Assembly: GCA_023266875.1 (NCBI GenBank) | Contig: JAHFOJ010000008.1 | Span: 1-32,181 of the forward strand | Origin: Candidatus Giovannonibacteria bacterium | Lineage (GTDB): Bacteria > Patescibacteriota > Minisyncoccia > JACPKW01 > UBA11713 | Direction of reading: 5' to 3' | DNA length: 32,181 nt | In this document: piece by piece, positions 29,946-32,181 of the stretch | Numbering within the stretch: position 1 is the stretch's first letter | How the letters are laid out: each line of letters starts with the position of its first letter | The notes under the pieces: generated by a model | Seen by the model: the letters and a program-made list of their open reading frames with translations, nothing else | Databases searched by the model: none | Told to the model about the DNA's origin: nothing | Made by a program: the position numbers and the translations under genes

Positions 29946-30527
29946 ATGCTTTTTTGGGTCAAAAACATTCGGGCCACGGTTTACTCCGTCAATTTTGCGT
30001 TGGCGCTTATGGTTTACGGCGTTTTTGCTTCAAATATTCGCGCCGAAACCGAGATATACGGAGTGCTTGCCGCTTTTTGCCTCTATTTAACCCTACTTTC
30101 AAGTCCGCTTAAAGCAGTTTTTCCCGGCTTTAAGTTTTTGATTATATATCACAAAGCGCGGAAAGCTCTTGGAATATCTTCTTTCTTTTTCGCGCTTATG
30201 CACGCGAGTTTGATTTATTTTGGAGTGATCGGCGGCATTTCAGGATTGTTGCTCCAAAGCCGCCCTGTTTTTTTTGGTATGTTCTTTGGTTTTATGTCCT
30301 TGTCGATTCTTACGGCGCTTGCCATTACTTCGATTCAATATTTTCATAAAAAGCTTGGCGCCAATTGGAAAAGGCTGCATCGAATGGTATATGTGGCGGC
30401 AGTCTTTTCTGTTCTTTATGCTTGTCTCGCTTATGCCAACTTATTTAAAGTTCAAAAACTTTCAGCCGTAATTTGGCTTTTTTTGCTTTTAGTCCTCGCT
30501 TTGCTTGAAGCATTGAGGTTTCTTTAA
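29946..30527 (+). CDS. Ferric reductase-like transmembrane protein (MsrQ/YedZ-type)
   Basis: A 193-aa protein with five or six membrane helices. It fits the ferric-reductase-like domain: ARKALGISSFFFALMHASLIYFG (a helix with a heme-ligand His), then a loop, then GANWKRLHRMVYVAAVFSVLYACLAY (the W-K-R-L-H-R-x-x-Y signature with a second His). Where MsrQ-like proteins usually have a further His later in that helix, Tyr is present, so heme binding may differ. MsrQ passes electrons to the periplasmic methionine sulfoxide reductase MsrP, but no msrP is in this window. Start choice: the ATG at 29931 overlaps the -10 box, so 29946 is used. It ends 3 bp from the convergent VanZ-like gene. Confidence 0.78.
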   Translation: MLFWVKNIRATVYSVNFALALMVYGVFASNIRAETEIYGVLAAFCLYLTLLSSPLKAVFPGFKFLIIYHKARKALGISSFFFALMHASLIYFGVIGGISGLLLQSRPVFFGMFFGFMSLSILTALAITSIQYFHKKLGANWKRLHRMVYVAAVFSVLYACLAYANLFKVQKLSAVIWLFLLLVLALLEALRFL

Positions 30528-30530
30528 TAT

Positions 30531-31094
30531 CTAAACCTTAAGCCGCTTTCGCTTGAAAAGCAAAATATTACTGAAAGCAAATGCGAAAGCGGGGATTGCT
30601 CCGCCAGCTATATCTGCGAAAAGATCGCCCATTGTGTCGGCGTTTGAAGGCTGGGCGTGGATGTTTAAAGTTGGTATGTTGTTGCTTACCAGAAAACCTT
30701 TCGATTGGTCATAGAAAAATTCTATGAATTCCCAACATACCCCAACCAGCGCCACGAGTGCCAATAAGACAATAGCAGTCTTTAGACGGTTTTTAAAACG
30801 AACGCTGAATTTTGGGAATTCGTCACCGAGCCAAATTACGAATATAGCAGTCGCTGTCCCGCTTAGAAAGTGAACTAGGAAATCATAGCCAAAAAATCCG
30901 GCGTTGCATCCGATATAGTCGAAGCAAAAAAAATTATTCATAAAATCTGTTGGCCAATGACCAAAATATGCGCCTGACGCCCAGGAAAGTCCTGACGCGG
31001 CTAAAAGCAGATTGAGCAGAAGGCTTTTTTGTTCTGGCTTCACAAATTCATTATAATCTAGCGTTTGCAATGCTGAAAGGAATTTGTTTTTCAT
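30531..31094 (-). CDS. VanZ/DUF2238-like membrane protein
   Basis: A 187-aa protein with four to five membrane helices: LLLNLLLAASGLSWASGAYFG, GYDFLVHFLSGTATAIFVIWLG, TAIVLLALVALVGVCWEFIEFFYD and a C-terminal IAGGAIPAFAFAFSNILLF. The features DFLVHFLSG, CWEFIEFFYD and NADTMGDLFADIAGG are the VanZ/DUF2238-type signature (His, E-x2-E and the D-T-x-x-D-L-x-x-D motif). Function in the family is poorly known. It is transcribed away from the PEBP gene, with 32 bp between the two starts. Confidence 0.78.
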   Translation of the reverse strand: MKNKFLSALQTLDYNEFVKPEQKSLLLNLLLAASGLSWASGAYFGHWPTDFMNNFFCFDYIGCNAGFFGYDFLVHFLSGTATAIFVIWLGDEFPKFSVRFKNRLKTAIVLLALVALVGVCWEFIEFFYDQSKGFLVSNNIPTLNIHAQPSNADTMGDLFADIAGGAIPAFAFAFSNILLFKRKRLKV

Positions 31095-31115
31095 CTATTA
31101 AATTTTCGACCATGC

Positions 31116-31126
31116 TATAATTTATT
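31116..31126 (+). promoter_or_regulatory. Extended -10 promoter of the PEBP gene
   Basis: TGC followed by TATAAT (31116-31121), then 5 nt to the ATG at 31127. It predicts a leaderless mRNA. A TATAGC on the opposite strand overlaps it, so the VanZ-like and PEBP promoters may be back to back. Confidence 0.6.
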
Positions 31127-31717
31127 ATGAAAAAGATTTATCCACTCGTAATTTTATTAGTAATAATAGTAGTCGCCCTCGCGGCGTATAAATATAGGGG
31201 CCGGGAATTAACTTCCGAGCCTAATAATCCAATTTATAATTATATGAAATTAGAAAGCAGTGCGTTTAAAAATAACGAATCCATACCGAGCAAATATACC
31301 TGCGATGCAACTTCTCCTCCGAATCCCCCGCTCGCGATTTCAAATGTTCCAGCAGGAATAAAATCTTTGGCGCTTACCATGGATGATCCGGATGTTCCGA
31401 AAGCGCTCCGTCCGGATGGAGTTTTTGATCACTGGGTTTTATTTAATATTTCTCCGGATATCGTAACTATTCCGGAGGGAGCAAAAATTGGCACAGGCGG
31501 GAATAACAGCACAGGGAAACCGGGATACGTCGGCCCATGTCCGCCCTCGCAATATGAACCGAGCGAACATCGTTATTTTTTCCGAATTTATGCGCTGGAT
31601 ACGGAATTAAATCTCAAAGAAGGCGCAAGTAAATCAGAAGTTCTCACCGCGATGAATGGGCACATACTCGCCCAAGCCGAGCTCGTCGGCCGATATAGGC
31701 GCGTTCAAATAGAATAA
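31127..31717 (+). CDS. PEBP (YbhB/YbcL, Raf-kinase-inhibitor-like) exported protein
   Basis: A 196-aa protein. The N-terminal helix YPLVILLVIIVVALAAYKY anchors or exports it. The rest is a PEBP domain: IPSKYTCDATSPPNPPLAISNVP, then LALTMDDPDVPKALRPDGVFDHWVLFNI (the DPD-P and H-W ligand-pocket residues), then GPCPPSQYEPSEHRYFFRIYALD (G-P-x-P-P and H-x-Y/F-x-F-x-x-Y-A-L). Bacterial PEBP proteins bind anionic phosphate-like ligands; their role is not established. The stop codon lies inside a hairpin shared with the convergent cupredoxin gene. Confidence 0.93.
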   Translation: MKKIYPLVILLVIIVVALAAYKYRGRELTSEPNNPIYNYMKLESSAFKNNESIPSKYTCDATSPPNPPLAISNVPAGIKSLALTMDDPDVPKALRPDGVFDHWVLFNISPDIVTIPEGAKIGTGGNNSTGKPGYVGPCPPSQYEPSEHRYFFRIYALDTELNLKEGASKSEVLTAMNGHILAQAELVGRYRRVQIE

Positions 31718-31731
31718 CGGTTCGTTATTCT
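31711..31731. terminator. Hairpin shared by two convergent genes, spanning both stop codons
   Basis: Perfect 9-bp arms AGAATAACG (31711-31719) and CGTTATTCT (31723-31731) around GTT. The TAA of the PEBP gene (31715-31717) and the TAA of the cupredoxin gene (31727-31725 on the minus strand) lie in opposite arms. There is no T-run, so it may act as a 3'-end stabiliser rather than a terminator. Confidence 0.5.
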
Positions 31732-32181
31732 ACAACAATCGTTCCCGTTTCTTTGGGGTCTAGGTGGTTATGATATTTCCAGGTGCCCTTGATATCGAAA
31801 ATAAACGCCCACGAGCTACCCCGAGCAATATTTTTGCAAGAATCAAATGTGCTACCAATGCACCCGCCAGTTGTTGGGTAAGATCTATGTGTGGGATGAA
31901 TCGCCGAAGCAACCCACATAGAATCTGAAGCTTTGTTGGCAAAAGTGACGGTTGTCCCGGCCTTCACCTTCAATACACTTGGCGAAAATCCAGAATTAGT
32001 GTATGTCACTACATTTTCACTCGCTGTTTCTGGCGCCGAGGCTTGCGAAGTTGGCTGTGGCGCCGATTGATTGGCTTGTGAATTTTCTTGCGGCGCTGAC
32101 GTGGTGTAGTCGCGCTTTTGTTTAAATATAAAATAATAAATTAAACCATATACGATCACGGCCAGAACCAAATAGATGAAG
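31725..32181 (-). CDS. Membrane-anchored cupredoxin-domain protein, N-terminus cut by window edge
   Basis: At least 152 aa. The frame stays open to the window edge (FIYLVLAVIVYGLIYYFIF, a membrane helix), so the TTG at 32171 is not the true start. A Ser/Gln/Pro linker (SAPQENSQANQSAPQPTSQ) leads to a cupredoxin fold: VVTYTNSGFSPSVLKVKAGTTVTFANKASDSMWVAS, then HPTHRSYP, then CIGSTFDSCKNI (likely disulfide) and WAFIFDIKGTWKYHNHLDPKETGTIVVE. The copper Cys normally found between the last two ligand positions is absent: the C-terminal site reads YHNHLDP. His residues could still bind copper in another geometry. It faces outside the cell. An electron-transfer role is not certain. Confidence 0.85.
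   Translation of the reverse strand, partial: FIYLVLAVIVYGLIYYFIFKQKRDYTTSAPQENSQANQSAPQPTSQASAPETASENVVTYTNSGFSPSVLKVKAGTTVTFANKASDSMWVASAIHPTHRSYPTTGGCIGSTFDSCKNIARGSSWAFIFDIKGTWKYHNHLDPKETGTIVVE

Noticed and set aside
30543-30592. Perfect 10-bp inverted repeat CCGCTTTCGC/GCGAAAGCGG
   Set aside because: It lies within the coding end of the VanZ-like gene with a 30-nt loop and no T-run; probably chance or a weak 3' structure, not a clear terminator.
1-32181. Insertion sequences, tRNA or rRNA genes, CRISPR arrays
   Set aside because: No transposase motif, no cloverleaf-like segment in any intergenic gap, no rRNA-like sequence and no regularly spaced repeats were found by reading both strands; a tool search could still find a degenerate copy.

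Overview
The window looks like a chromosomal segment of a Patescibacteria (Candidate Phyla Radiation) bacterium, most likely Parcubacteria-like. Supporting signs are compact, partly overlapping genes, many small proteins that fit no classical family, an ultra-short-leader promoter style, a DnaG-RpoD pair beside CPR-type membrane and secretion genes, and a GC-rich palindrome inserted in frame inside a housekeeping gene. TGA serves as a normal stop, so the recoded Gracilibacteria/SR1 code is not in use. The placement is inference: no rRNA or other marker lies in the window.

Layout. 1-1306 (minus): an AT-rich pair, an XRE repressor followed 2 bp later by a cytoplasmic-looking subtilisin-like protease cut by the window edge. 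1307-1674: non-coding, with two strong inverted repeats. 1675-5632 (plus): Pif1/RecD-like helicase, RlmB-type rRNA methyltransferase, RlmI-like methyltransferase, DUF1761 membrane protein and a small charged protein. 5698-7051 (minus): two unknown proteins, one with a PD-(D/E)xK-like signature. 7132-16226 (plus): a decayed coiled-coil gene, a three-gene operon around a VirD4/TraG-like ATPase, a RelE/ParE-type toxin-antitoxin pair, an unknown 151-aa gene, and a large membrane protein with a small helical partner. 16273-19283: dnaG-rpoD operon. 19288-19548: terminator, two strong promoter candidates and a putative pseudoknotted RNA. 19549-22960: a lysozyme-like exported protein, then an unusual operon of three exported proteins with strong Shine-Dalgarno sites. 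22961-23241: tandem hairpin repeats, a strong terminator and an 84-bp palindromic element. 23242-25101 (minus): msrB operon, a very small hydrophobic gene behind a perfect consensus promoter, and DUF378. 25245-25912 (plus): CBS protein and a broken small gene. 25913-29106 (minus): envelope operon of a frameshifted DedA protein, GT4, GT2 and a PAP2-like protein. 29182-32181: Cas4/RecB-like nuclease, a divergent ferric-reductase-like protein, a VanZ-like protein, a PEBP protein and a cupredoxin.

How it works together. Information-processing genes (helicase, rRNA methyltransferases, primase, sigma factor) are mixed with envelope and surface functions: a DNA-translocase-type ATPase, glycosyltransferases, a lipid phosphatase, and exported unknown proteins. 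In eight genes a -10 box lies exactly 6 nt before the start codon, which predicts leaderless mRNAs as the default. The exported operon at 20118-22960 and the small gene at 24459-24629 break this rule with long leaders or strong Shine-Dalgarno sites, and are the most unusual transcription units here. The best candidates for something undescribed are the structured RNA downstream of rpoD (19393-19507) and the self-contained small-membrane-protein unit (24415-24803).
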